Shown in pieces: positions 37,694 through 49,307 of a DNA stretch of 64,000 nucleotides. Source of the stretch: Limonium bicolor (Eukaryota; Streptophyta; Magnoliopsida; Caryophyllales; Plumbaginaceae). The stretch lies in assembly GCA_023374045.1 (NCBI GenBank), contig CM041777.1, positions 85,988,300 to 86,052,299 of the forward strand. Direction: 5' to 3'. The translations under genes were made by a program, and so were the position numbers. The notes under the pieces were generated by a model, which worked only from the letters and a program-made list of their open reading frames with translations, had not been told where the DNA came from and made no database searches. Numbering within the stretch: the stretch's first letter is position 1; each line of letters opens with the position of its first letter.

Positions 37694-37990
37694 TCACTGA
37701 GGCGGCGGTGGTGGCGGTGGTACCGTGCCCATCATGGCAATGAGCATCTGCATGAGCTGGCTATTCTGGGCCTGCTGAGCGGCTGCCTCTGTCATGAACA
37801 GTGCGGTCTCTCTCTGAAAGGCATCACTACGCTCCAAGCACTGTGTGAGCATAGTCTGGGTGTCTCGAGAGAAGTCTGCTCTGTTGGAGGTGCTCCTGAG
37901 TTTGGCGGATGTCATCGATGTGTCCCTCCATGCGCACCTGGCGCTGCTGTACATCCCCGACCTGCTGCTCCATACCCCCAAATCGGTGCT

Positions 37991-39304
37991 CACTAGTAGA
38001 AAAAAGATTTTTATGACGGCGTTTAAACCACGGTTAAACGGAAAACGTGGTTTAAAGTTATAAACCACGGTTTTCATAGCATCCGTCGTTTAAGGTACAC
38101 GCCAGAGTGCATATACCACGGTTTTTGGAGAACCGTCGTATATAGGTTACTTATATACCACGGTTTTCAGGGAAACCGTGGTATATAGTACACGCCAGAG
38201 TGGATATACCACGGTTCTTGGAGAACCGTCGTATATAGGGTACCTATATACCACGGTTCCTAGGCAACCGTCATTTATATTGCACATCTTACTATATTAA
38301 ACCACAGTTTTTTGGTCAACCGTGGTATATAGTCTAGGCGGAATTTTAATTTTCGGCCCAAATTTAACGCGGCTTTTCTCTCTATTCTCTTATATATCTC
38401 ACGGTAATTTTGGAACCCAAACCGACGAAGCTCTGCAACTCTTCTTCTTCATTCTCTTCAATCTCACGGTAATTTTGGAACCCAAACCGATGAACATGCT
38501 CTGCAACTCTTCTTCTTCATTCTCTTCAATCTCACGGTAATTTTGGAACCCAAACCGACGAACATGCTCTGCAACTCTTCTTCATTCTCTTCAACTTCAC
38601 GGTATTTTTGCAACCCTAACCAGCGAACAAGGAACATGCTCCTCCTCACTCATTCTCTTGTTTTTCGGTAATTTTTGCAGCTTACACTTGAGAACAAGGA
38701 ACACATGCTCTGCATCATCTCCCTCACTGTAATTTTCACAACCATAACCGGCGAACAAGGAACATGGCCTACGCCTCCATTGTTCATTCTCTTCAACCTC
38801 ACAGTTTTTGCAACCCACCGCGAACAAGGAACATACTACGCCTCCATTCTTCACTCATTATTTTAACCCTAAATCGCAAACAAGGGACATACATGTTCTA
38901 GCCTCTTCATTCTCTTATGTGCTCTGTTTGAGATCTGTGAAGTGGCGCTTCTAAATCGCGGTGATTTTGAAAAAAAGTTCATAGACTATAAACCACGGTT
39001 ATGTATAACCGTGGTTTATTCGTTGATTTTATACATAATATACCACGTTTTGAGACTAACCGTCGTATAAAAGGTACTTTACCACGGTTCTGACCTTAAC
39101 CGTCGTTTAAAATCGGTGAGGACCGCCAAAAACGGTCTTAAACGACGGTTATAGCAAACCGTGGTATATAGTCTTCTTTTAAACGACGGTTTTCAACCGT
39201 GGTATATAGGAAACTTTCTATATGCGACGCGAGCATAAACCACAGTTCCTAACCGTGGTATATAGGAAAAATAACCGTGGTTAAAAACAATTTTTCTACT
39301 AGTG
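37991..39304. mobile_element. Non-autonomous CACTA (En/Spm) element, 1314 bp, TSD GCT
   Basis: Termini CACTAGTAGAAAAA and TTTTTCTACTAGTG are exact inverted repeats. GCT is duplicated at 37988-37990 and 39305-39307, the 3-bp size expected for CACTA. Subterminal regions (38020-38330 and 38980-39290) are full of accacggtt/aaccgtggt motifs in both orientations, the presumed transposase binding sites. The centre has a 67-70 bp tandem array and no transposase. Confidence 0.93.
38395..38650. repeat. ~67-bp tandem array inside the CACTA element
   Basis: tctcacggtaattttggaac followed by ccaaaccga and cttcttcattctcttcaa recurs about every 67 bases from 38397, four copies with the last diverged. Looser copies continue to 38930 (gcgaacaaggaacat). 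Confidence 0.85.
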
Positions 39305-40377
39305 GCTCCATACCCCCAAACCGCTGCTCCATCCTCTGCTGCTGCTGGAGAATGGAGTTCATCATAGTCTGCATCTCTGGTGGGATGCTCATCACTGGGG
39401 GAATAGGAGGCGCCATAGTAGCAGTAGGTGCCGAAGTAGAGCTAGAGCTCGGAGATGTGCCAGTGGACCCTAGACCCAGCTGCCCTTCACCCAGCTGCCG
39501 CCCCAAGACATAAGAAGCCCTATCTCCTGAAGGTCCCGACAGATGGGTGTCTCTCCCTCCCTCATCTCGAGACCGGTGAAGATCTCCTCGGGGGAGTGTG
39601 GAGACAAGAAGATGCTGGATAAAGATGGGGAAGATGGGGGGGTGATCTTCTTCTTCTTCTTCGTCTTCAGATAAGTCACCACCTTGTGCAGCTGTCTTAA
39701 CATCACAAAGGGGAGTGAGAGCCACAGAGATGGTGGAGGTGGTGCAGCCAGGAGATAGTCGAGGAGAACATATCCTCGTCAGAAGCATCATTTCCGGCAT
39801 GAGGCCGGATCTGATGATGAGGATCTCTGCAATGGTCCTCTGGGGAAGGGGGGGAGGAAGCATATGGGATTACGGTCTTATTCTCCTCGCCCCGTCGGCG
39901 AGTAGTACTCCCGACCGCTTGTAACCATCTAGACTTACTCTGCCTAAGCTCATCCTCTGTAAAATCTAGATGTGTCACCTCATTATCCGGGAGGAATAAA
40001 AGAATACTGAAGTCTCAGGGGTTACCTCTACTGGGAGCTGGCGCACGTAAGATGTGATCATGTTCGTCGTGTCACTCGCCTCAGCATTAGCATAGAATTC
40101 CTGTACCAGACGGGGAGAACACGCCCTGGCCCATGCGCAAGACGTGTCGATGCCAAAACCATCAAAAATATCTGTAAGCCCAACGCAGCTGATGCCTCTG
40201 CGGTGATGCGCCGCTCATGATGAAGGTCCCGCCCTGCTCGTACCAGGTCCGGGCGGCAGCAGATATGAACCCGTCAGGGCGTAGTGGGGTAGAGGCTGGC
40301 TCGGACTGATCGTCGGGCTGTGGGTCTCTCGACGAGGATCCCTTGCGTGTAGCACCTCCTCCTCTAGTTCTAGCCAT

Positions 40378-41732
40378 CTATATGATAAATAAATGCATTA
40401 AGAAACCACAACAACATGATGTAGGAAAAGAGAAGCAAACGACACACAAATACCCGAAACCGATCGAGCAGCAAGTTCTATTTGAACACATTCTTGCACA
40501 TAGTTTAATCTACGATAACCAAGGCAGTAAAACATCTAAACATAGCAAACAATAGCATTAAACAGTAGAACATAAACCTAGAAACAATTTCAGAAAAATT
40601 GTAAAATTTGTACATGTCCGGATCTACGTCCGGGTGTCCTGGGTCGGACGCAGATCCGGACGCGACTAAGAACCCTAAAAAAATTCGCCGTGAACAGACA
40701 GTTTCAAATTTTCCAAAATTCACACAAATTCAACCAGAAACTCACAAATCTCACAGAAAACTTCACGTTTTCGCACCACAATAACAAATTAACATCATAA
40801 CCACCAACACAACCTAATCTACCACTATTTGACAAAAAATCGAAATGAAACTGCGAAAATTTTGGAACTTGCTTCGCTTAGGGTATTGTTTGATTTCGAA
40901 AGTGGAACAGGGATGCAGGCGACGACGGAGGTTGGGTCTCTGGGTGGCGCGACGTCTTCCGGTGGCGGCGGTGCTGTGTGGTGGTGTTGTGTGAGTGGTG
41001 ATAATGGAGGAAAAAAAATAGAGAAGGTTTCTGGTTCGTGTTTGAGTGCGACAGAGGAACAAGAAAGAAGAAAGAAGAAAAGAAAGAAAGAAAGAAAAGA
41101 AAGAAAGCGCGGCGCGATTTAAGTCATGTCCGGTTTTCCGTCCAAATCCGGACGTGGCTAGGCATTGGTGACCGGATTTGCATCCGGCTAAGTTTAGCCG
41201 GACACGTTAAAACTCTTTTTTTTTTTAATTTTTTTATTTTAATACTAGTAAATTAAAAACCACTACTCTAAAACATCTCATTGGATTTTTAGAACTAAAA
41301 AGGAAATATTACCAAAAATAATCAAGCAAAAATAAAACAAACACTAGAAATGCAGAAATGAAATAGCAAAGTGTTAAAGGACTCCCTGATCCTTTAAGGA
41401 GTAATGCTGCACGATTCCCCCACACTTGAGTGCAGCCAAGCATAAATTTAGCTAATTGAGTATTTTTGAAGCTGCAAGGCCAGAAGAGCTCAAGTGGAAA
41501 CAGACAAAACTATTAGTAGGAAATAAGAACCAAGCTCTTGCAATATGCACAACATCTGTTAACACACTTCTATAGTAAAACCAAAAGAGTAAAATAAACA
41601 ACTAAACCAAGGAAGCGAAAAGAGATACAAACCTGTGGGTTGCCTCCCACCAAGCTGCCCGGAGTTAGAGTCTCTGGCTAGACTTCAGATAGTATCAAGG
41701 AGGGCCGCCACAGCAGCTAGCAATAGCTTTCT
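40378..41732. other. Athila spacer between integrase and extra ORF
   Basis: No gene. Contains GTCCGG-type inverted motifs (40616-40672 and 41128-41210) resembling those in the Athila LTR, a GAAA-rich purine tract (41060-41108), and a PPT-like AAGTGTGGGGG on the minus strand (41415-41430). The resemblance suggests that part of this spacer derives from LTR-like sequence. Confidence 0.5.
41060..41108. repeat. (GAAA)n-type purine microsatellite
   Basis: Imperfect gaaagaaagaa run, all purine for about 45 bases. Confidence 0.85.
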
Positions 41733-43237
41733 TCAGTCTGAAATACCATTGCGAGCGTGGCTTCTTTGATGATTTTGAGGAGGTGCTGCAGTATAGATAG
41801 CAGAAACAGAAGTAATGGAATAAGAGCATTCAATCAAGGATAAACCCGGTGCAGGAGGCTGAGGAAAGGTATCGCCTAGGTATTTCTTCAGTCGAGCACC
41901 ATTCACTTTGAATACCTCTCTTGACTTGTTTTCTAGCTCGTAGGCACAATAGGTAGTGATCTCCACAACTTTGAATGGACATGCCCAATAGGATATCAAC
42001 TTGCCAGGAAAGAGACGCAGCCTGGAATTATAGAGCAACACCAGATCCCCTACTTTAAATTCTCTCTTCTATATCATTTGATCATGGATTCTTTTTGTGC
42101 GCTCCTTATAAATTATGGAGCTATCATAAGCTTGTTCTCTTAATTCTTCGAGTTCAGACAGCTGAAATTTCCTTTTCTCTCCTGCAGCATGTAAGTCAAA
42201 ATTTAGGGTTTCAATGCCCAATATGCTTTATGTTCAAGCTCTACTGGGACATGACAGGCTTTTCCATATACAAACTTGAATGGAGACATCCCTATAGGGG
42301 TTTTAAATGCAGTACGGTAGGCCCAAAGGGCGTCGTCCAGCTTGACTGACCAATCCTTTCTCGAAGTAGTAACGGTTTTCTGTAGAATCCATTTAAGCTC
42401 ACGATTGCTCACTTTGGCTTGACCATTGGTTTGTGGATGATAAGGTAATGCTACCTTATGGGTCACTCCATACTTGGTCATTAAAGATTCAAATGCCTTG
42501 TTGCAGAAATGTGAGCCTCCATCGCTGATGATCGCTCTAGGCACACCAAACCTGGTAAATATGCTTCTTTAGGAACTTGACTACTGTTTTAGCATCAACA
42601 ACATGACTAGCAATTGCTTCAACCCATTTAGATACATAATCTACTGCAACAAGGATATACTGATTTCCATGGAATGAAGGGAAGGGGCCCATGAAGTCTA
42701 TCCCCCACATACATCGAACAACTCAACCTCCAGAATTCCTTTTTGAGGCATCTCATGCCTTCTTGATATATTACCCATTCTTTGACATTTATCACATTGA
42801 GAGCAGAAGCGATGAACATCCTTGTGAAGAGTGGGCCAATAAAAACCACACTCTAATATTTTGGCAGCTGTCCTTGTGGGACCGTGATGTCCACCTGCCT
42901 CCTTTGAATGGCAAAATTCTAATACACTTGAAATCTCTCTATCCGGAAGACAGCGCCTCATCAGACCATCAACATAGACCCGAAACAGATAAGGATCCAC
43001 CCATATGTAATGGCGTGTCTCTGAAAGGAACTTCTTCCTCTGGTTGTAACTGCAGTCATGTGGAATTAAACTAGAAACCAGATAATTTGCTAAGTCTGCG
43101 TACCATGGTTCATTTACCTTTCCAATCTTAAATGTTGTCTCATCAGGGAAGAACTCATTGATTGGGACTCCATCATCAGGAAGGTCGAGTCTAGACAGGT
43201 GATCAGCAACTCCGTTCTGCTTCCCCTTTTTATCCAC
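41733..43237 (-). pseudogene. Athila integrase, broken
   Basis: Catalyses insertion of element cDNA. The end of RNase H (KQNGVADHLSRL) is at 43237. The zinc-binding part has HHGPTRTAAKILECGFYWP and CSQCDKCQ (42880-42770). A frameshift in a G run near 42700 separates this from the core, where the first Asp (GIDFMGP) is in the other frame. The second Asp is in IISDGGSHF near 42535. The position expected for the catalytic Glu, after HPQTNGQA, is Lys ([10 protein letters not shown]), whereas Athila copies usually have Glu there. The frame ends at 42203, and the C-terminal domain (GDLVLLYNSRLRLFPGKL) continues in another frame to 41733. Inactive. Confidence 0.85.
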
Positions 43238-43240
43238 AAC

Positions 43241-44908
43241 CTACAAATTAAATTCTTGGAGAAGCAAAATCCACCTCAGAAGTCTAGGCCTCGATTCATT
43301 TTTCTGGAAAAGATACTTGAGGGCCGTATGATCAGTGTGGACAATCACCTTGCTTCCTAGCAGATATGGTCGAAACTTATCCAGAGCGAACACCACAGCT
43401 AGCAACTCCTTCTCTATAGTAGTATAATTTTTCTGCGCGTCTATCAAGGTCTTGCTAGCATAGGTGATTACTCTCAGCATCTTATCCTTCTTCTGACATA
43501 ATGCAGCGCCAACAGCATAATCGCTCGCATCTGTCATGATCTCGAACGGTTCTGACCACTCTGGTGGGACCATAATTGGGGCTGAGCAGAGCTTATCTTT
43601 GATGGTCTGAAAGGCTGTCAAACACTCCTCAGTGAACTGGAACTTGACATCTTTCTGAAGCAGGTCGGACAGGGGCTTAGCAATCTTTGAGAAGTCCTGA
43701 ATGAATCTCCTGTAGAATCCTGCATGACCAAGGAACGATCTGACATCCTTCACTGTAGTCGGTGGGGGGAGCTTCTCTATCTCCTCCACCTTGGCTTTAT
43801 CTACCTGGATGCCCTCCTTAGAAACCTTGTGACCCAGTACAATACCTTCCTGTACCATAAAATGGCACTTCTCCCAGTTCAGCACAAGGTTTGTCTCCTC
43901 ACAACTCCCCAATATCTTATCCAACTGCTCCAGGCACACCTCGAAACTCTACCCATAGACTGAAAAGTCGTCCATAAAAACTTCAATGCTCTTCTCAAAG
44001 AAGTCATTGAAGATGGCCATCATACACCTCTGGAACGTCACAGGAGCATTACAGAGGCCAAAAGGCATCCTCCTATATGCGAACGTCCCATATGGATAGG
44101 TAAAGGTCATCTTCTCTTGATCCTCTGGAGCAATAGGGATCTGGAAGTAGCCACTATAGCCATCGAGGAAGCAGTAGAACTCCTGACCAGCCAACTGCTC
44201 CAGCATTTGATCGATGAATGGGAGCGTGAAATAGTCCTTCCTTATGGCATTGTTGAGGCGACGGTAGTCAATACACATTCTCCATCCGGTTGTCTGCCTC
44301 TAGGGAACCATCTCCCCCTTCTCATTGGGAACTGCCACGATCCCTCCTTTCTTTGGGACAACCTGGACTGGAGATACCCACTGGCTGTCAGATATCGGGT
44401 AGATAATGCCCGCATCAAGAAGCTTTAGCACTTCAGCTTTGACCACCTCTTTCAGATTGGGATTTAATATTCTCTGAGGTTGCCTCACTACCTTATAATT
44501 ATCCTCCATATAGATTTGGTGAGTGCAGAAACTGGGATTGATCCCTTTGATATCAGCAACTGACCACCCCATGACACCTTTATGCCTCTTGAGCACCTCC
44601 AGAAGTCTAGTTTCCTGCGAAACAAACAAAGATGCAGAGATAATAACAGGCAGGGTACTACCCTCTGCCAGAAAAATATATTTAAGGTGGGAAGGGAGAG
44701 ATTTGAGTTCAAGAGTAGGAGGCTTCTCTATTGAAGGAATAAGCCTTTGGATGGGTCGATCCAGTTTTTCTACTGGAGGAGTGGAGGAGCGAAAATATGA
44801 CCTCCCTTGATTGAGCTGCTGGACGACTGAGGCCATCTCAAAGCTTTCCTTGTCATCTTCAATGGATAGGCTCAATACCTGCTCTAACAAGTCAGAACAC
44901 TCAAACAA
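43241..44908 (-). pseudogene. Athila reverse transcriptase and RNase H, with in-frame stops
   Basis: RT starts around LKEVVKAEVLKLLDAGIIYP and WVSPVQVVPKKGG. An in-frame TAG near 44300 precedes CIDYRRLN. The catalytic region is intact: YRRMPFGLCNAP and FMDDFSVYG (44070-43950), the FMDD form common in Athila. A second in-frame TAG follows at about 43949, then the thumb/connection ([22 protein letters not shown]) and RNase H ([38 protein letters not shown]). A third TAG separates it from the integrase segment at 43238. The domains are nearly complete; only stop codons, not deletions, disable this part. Confidence 0.88.
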
Positions 44909-45534
44909 AGAGTTAGAAGTATCAGTACTCCTATGGGTGTAGTCATCCTCAAGATCATAAAAATCCCAATTAAATCAGCAGTGAAAACAACATGCGAAGA
45001 AGTATTTTTCCACATTATCTTATTAATATCAAAACTTAATTCTTCTTCATGAAATTTCAAGGTAATCTTTCCTTTATCTACATCTATAACAGTCTTAGCA
45101 GTTCTAAGGAAAGGTCTACCAAGAATTAGAGGTACCTCAACATCCTCATCCATGTCGAGGATCACAAAATCAGCTGGGAAGAAAAACTTTCCCACACTAA
45201 CAACCACATTCTCTACCATACCTCTGGGTGTGATTGACGATCTATCAGCTAATTGAAGTTTGAAATGAATTGGAACGAGCTCACCCGCATGAAGCTTCTT
45301 GAACATAGTGTATGGCATCAGGTTGATGCTCGCTCCTAGACCGCAGAGACCATATCCACAATCCATATCTCCAATTGAGCGAGGAATAATGGGCTGACCT
45401 GGATCACCACGCTTTGGAGGCAGCTTCTGTAGGATCATTGCTGAACAGGTCTCAGTCAGCTGAATGGTGTCCTTCTCCTTATATTTCCTTTTATTTGAAA
45501 TCAAATCCTTCACAAATTTAGCATAATTTGGCAT
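44884..45534 (-). pseudogene. Athila aspartic protease, catalytic Asp replaced
   Basis: Would process the gag-pol polyprotein. The N-terminal MPNYAKFVKDLI and TETCSAMILQKLPPKRGDPG are followed by the active-site region near 45350, here CGLGASINLMPYTMFKKL. The expected catalytic residue in [C]D-L-G-A-S is Gly (codon GGT where GAT would be Asp). PLILGRPFLRTAKTVIDV follows at about 45130. The frame overlaps the start of the RT frame. Lineage assignment is firm from these motifs. Confidence 0.88.
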
Positions 45535-45621
45535 TTGTTTGATCGCATCAATAAGAGGAATATTGATAGTTAGCTTTTGAAAGACATCTAAAAATTTTCC
45601 AAATTGCTCATCGAGCTCTCG

Positions 45622-47416
45622 CTATTTGAGACGTTTGGAAAAGGAAGTTCTTTTAGATGTTTGTCCTTTCGTATTTTTAATAGCAGTTGAATGAGAGGAA
45701 GAAGGAATAGGAGCCTGAGTCTCCTCATGAACTACCTCAGAAGGGGCAGGATGCCCTGATGGTGCACCGACGGTACTAGAAGGGGGCTCTCTCCTCATCA
45801 TGTGGCTTCCTGCCACTTTGTCATTGATTAAGTTCCTTCCACTCCTTAGGGTAACTGCTGCTATTTCTCTAGAATCTGCGCAGTCCTCAATCACTACTGC
45901 TTCCAAGACCGACACTGCCTTCAACTGCTCCTTGGGATTGGTTTCTGGTTAGGAAGGCAGTGATCCAGAAGGTCTCTGCTATAAGAGGAACTGAGTCAAC
46001 TGGCTCGTCGTTCCCTGCATCTCTACCATGGCATTCTCTAATTTTTGTTACCAGCTGCCAGACTCTGATTGATTACAGTTTTCTGTTCATGAGAAGCCAT
46101 CAACTTATCCACCATCTTCTTCAGATTGGCATTGTTTGAGCTCAATAATGGTTGCTAAGCTTGAGACTGCTGTGGCCTGAACTGATTATACTGAGGCCTA
46201 ACAAAGCCGGGTGGTCCTCCCTGGTTCGTCCTCTGAGGCTGCATCTGATGTGAGTTCAGTGCGTTGTTTGGATTTCCATACCTGAGGTTTTGGTGCTGAT
46301 TCTGCACCTAGGGTTGTCTGTTGTTGAATTGTCCGATGACATTGGCCTCCTCTGATTGATTCATCTCGGCTACCAGCGGGCAATCCTCATATTCATGTGC
46401 GTCCCCACACTGAGAGCAGCAGACTTCGTTGACACTTGTAGAGACTTTCTTGGCGGATTTCCTAGGGGTTGGCCCCATTGTGAGCTGTTCGAGCATTTTG
46501 GCCATACTCCCCATCGTGGTTTTCAGCTGCGCTTGCTCGGCGGATATCTGTTCCATCATCGGGTCCGGAGCTCGGGTGGAACTGTGACCTATTGAAAATA
46601 CTCTTCCCCCATTGTTGCTCCATTGGCGAAGCTCCTCACAGTAGCACTCCATTGCTGCCATGAAATCTTCCCCGCTTTTCGCTAGCAGGTTCCCCCCTAA
46701 GGCAACTCTCACCTCGCCTCGTTTTCATCTTTTAGCCCTTGGAAGAATCCTTGAGCCAGTGAGGTGATATTCTGACCGTGGTGAGGGCACTGGTGGAGTA
46801 ATTCTTTGAATCGGTCCCACGCCTCGCATATTGTCTCGCTTCCCAGCTGTCTGAATGCCGTAAGATCGGCAATCATCTGTCGTGTCCTGGAGATGGGGAT
46901 GTATTTCTCATAGAATTTCTATCATCTGCTCCCAGGTGGTAATGATGCCTGGTGGTAGTCGATGGAACCATTTCGAAGCTTCTCCTGATAGGCTGTGCGG
47001 GAATAGGCTCAGTCTGGCATATTCCTCCACGCCTTGTGATAAGTCAAGTGAGTCCAAGTGCACTAGGAATCGATGTACGTGGTCTAGTGCATCAGCTGGG
47101 CGGCACCTGAAAAGGTTCCTGCAGGGTGATTTCGAACATCATTGGATTGATGGGAGGGTTTTACCTTTTGCCAATCTGCCACTAATTCTGCAGTTAGGTC
47201 TGGTAGAACCGCTGGGCCTCTTCTTGGTGCGGCTGGTGGTCTGTTTATTCTCCCCATCGTGTATTGGGCGACTGGACCTCCTCCAAGCTGGTCATGGTTT
47301 GCTGCCATGTTGAAATCGAGCTGCCTTCTTGCTCTCAGAGCTTGGAGGTAAACTCTCTCGATTTCTGGGTCGAAGTCTGTATTCGGTGGACCAGATGAAC
47401 GCGTTTGCGCATCCAC
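45622..47416 (-). pseudogene. Athila gag, frameshifted
   Basis: Structural capsid/nucleocapsid protein. It begins at 47416 (MDAQTRSSGPPNTDFD), with a frame break near 47090. The next readable part, 46712-46308, holds a CCHC-type knuckle CSQCGDAHEYEDCP near 46410. A Gln/Asn/Pro-rich stretch follows to about 46000. The C-terminal signature AAVTLRSGRNL, diagnostic for Athila gag, is near 45850. The last frame ends at 45622 in TSKRTSFSKRLK. Several stops and shifts. Confidence 0.82.
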
Positions 47417-47734
47417 TAGGTACTTGTAACAGCAAGAGGGACAGGAACAAAATGTATTGAATTTAGAACTAAAGTAAACAAGGGAATACTAAAATTAGAA
47501 TTGACGAAATGACTAAGACAAAAGAACTATAGTACTTGAAAATTAAATGACAGAAAAATTGTAAACTGAAATTAAATGACAGTAATAAAAAAAACAATTG
47601 TATAAAATGGCACAAAAATAAATTAAACCTTAATATAAATAATAGACAAAATAAATTACGAAACAAATAAAAATAAACAGGATATTGTAATAGAGTAACG
47701 AATTAACCAAGGCTAGGGACTAGACAAAGTCAAG

Positions 47735-47752
47735 TCCCCGGCAATGGCGCCA
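47735..47752 (-). other. Athila primer binding site (tRNA-Asp)
   Basis: On the minus strand TGGCGCCATTGCCGGGGA begins three bases after the 5' LTR end. It is complementary to the 3' end of plant tRNA-Asp apart from one base (CAT for CGT). This fixes the element's orientation. Confidence 0.85.
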
Positions 47753-47755
47753 TTT

Positions 47756-49307
47756 TGCAAACAATTTAATTGATGTATTAAAAGCCTAGAAATAATCCTA
47801 GAAAATAACAAATCAACAGACCGTCGGGTTGCAAAAATCCCGGTCACAGTAGTATAACAATTAAGAAGCAACCAGGTATCAATCCACGGGACTTGAGGTA
47901 AATAAGTCTAGCCTTAGGCAATGGGTAACTAAAGAGGGGTTGTTTTGGTTTTGGGATCAATAATAGACAAGAAAATAAATAGCAGATAAATTAAAGTGAT
48001 AGATAGAGAGTATGAACGGTACTCTAGGTTCAGGGAGTTGTTTCACTAGCTAGGTTCTGCATATTCTACTACTTAAACAGAGACTTGGATCGGCTTGTAA
48101 TTCTCAAATATCTATTCTGTATTAAGTCCTAATTCCAGATAGCTCATCTAGACAGGGCGCGTAGTTCTAATCTAGACTTAACAAGTATATCTAGATGGTT
48201 TTATCGCACAGAATTACTAGTCTGGTTTGGTCCGGACTAAAGCACCTAACTGCTAATATAATCTATCCGATTGCAATTATCACATGTAACAGGTTAAAAG
48301 GACCGTCAATGCTAATCTCCTTATCTGATCATAACATGATTCGAAGGCTTATAATAAATTCATGACGTTTATTAAAAGCACTTAAAAACATTAACCTGAA
48401 CAATCCAAATAGTCTCAATTAAGCAGTAAAATAATGCAGAGTTTAACTAATTACAACATCCCTTCCCCCAGAGTATATCCTCTTAGCTAGACATAGCAAT
48501 TGAAAGCATAAATAAGAGAGAGTTAGGAGAAATCATCTGTTACGAAGATCCTCTGGCTTGCTCCGCCCTTCGTCCTTGCGCTATGCTGGTTTGGAGGTTG
48601 GAATTGGCGACAATGGAGTGAACTTGATGAAATGGAGTGAAAATGGAAATTCTGGAAAAGTTTGTGAGACGTCCGACTGTTTTGGGTCGGACACAAATCC
48701 GGACGTGGTATTGTGTGTCAGTCCGGATCCGGACGGAGATCCGAACGTGGCTAAATGATGTGCGTGAGTACGGGTTGTGTGTGTGAGTGAGAGATGAAGA
48801 TTATGGAGGCAGTTTTATGACTGGAGATGGGATGTGTCGTGAACGGAAGGATTAATAGAGAGGGAGAGTGTGTGAGTTAGACTGGGGCGTCTGGTGCGAA
48901 TTGAAATGGAAGCTGAAGGAGGGTTTAAATAGGCTTAGAAGTAAAACATTCGTTAGTGGTGTGGCGAGTTGGGTAATTGATTGAGCATGGGCGTGTCTTA
49001 ATTTATGTTGAAGCATGGGCTAAACCGCCGCTTCGGCTGATAATTGCGCCGACAGCCTAATTATCAGCAAATGCATTTTTATTTTTCGTTTCTGTGTGAC
49101 GTCCGGATTGTGTCCGGATCCGGACATGAGACAGCGTTTTAGATCTGAATCTCGGGTTACGTCCGGATCTGTGTCCGGATCCGGACAAGACACAGAACTT
49201 TTAGATCTGGATCTTGGGTCACGTCCGGCTTTCCGTCCGGATCCGGACGTGTCCTTTGATGGGCGTCCGGATTTACGTCCGGGTGAGTTTGGCCGGACGT
49301 GGCCAAG
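47756..49307 (-). repeat. Athila right (5') LTR, main part; ends at 58269-58487
   Basis: Direct repeat of the left LTR at 20399. It is cut at 49307 by the LARD and resumes after the second GCCAAG. GTCCGG palindromes are repeated (49111-49126 and 49172-49187 are perfect copies of TGTCCGGATCCGGACA). Confidence 0.93.

Larger units (their letters stand above)
37694..40377 (-). pseudogene. Athila extra ORF (plant transposon-protein / env-position ORF), interrupted by CACTA
   Basis: The start at 40377 gives MARTRGGGATRKG, a typical beginning for this ORF. After a frameshift near 40170 the frame reads CAWARACSPRLVQEFYANAE and VRQLPVEVTPE, as in the plant 'putative transposon' domain found downstream of integrase in Athila elements. 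Next come LDFTEDELRQSKSRWLQAVG (39970) and, in a shifted frame, RTIAEILIIRSGLMPEMMLL. The C-terminal part is acidic, then Ser/Pro-rich, then Gln/Met-rich (QQQQRMEQRFGGME). The CACTA element cuts it at 37991-39304. The end (MQMLIAMMGT then eight prolines) is at 37694. Several frameshifts make it non-functional. Whether this protein acts as an envelope or otherwise is unknown. Confidence 0.65.
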
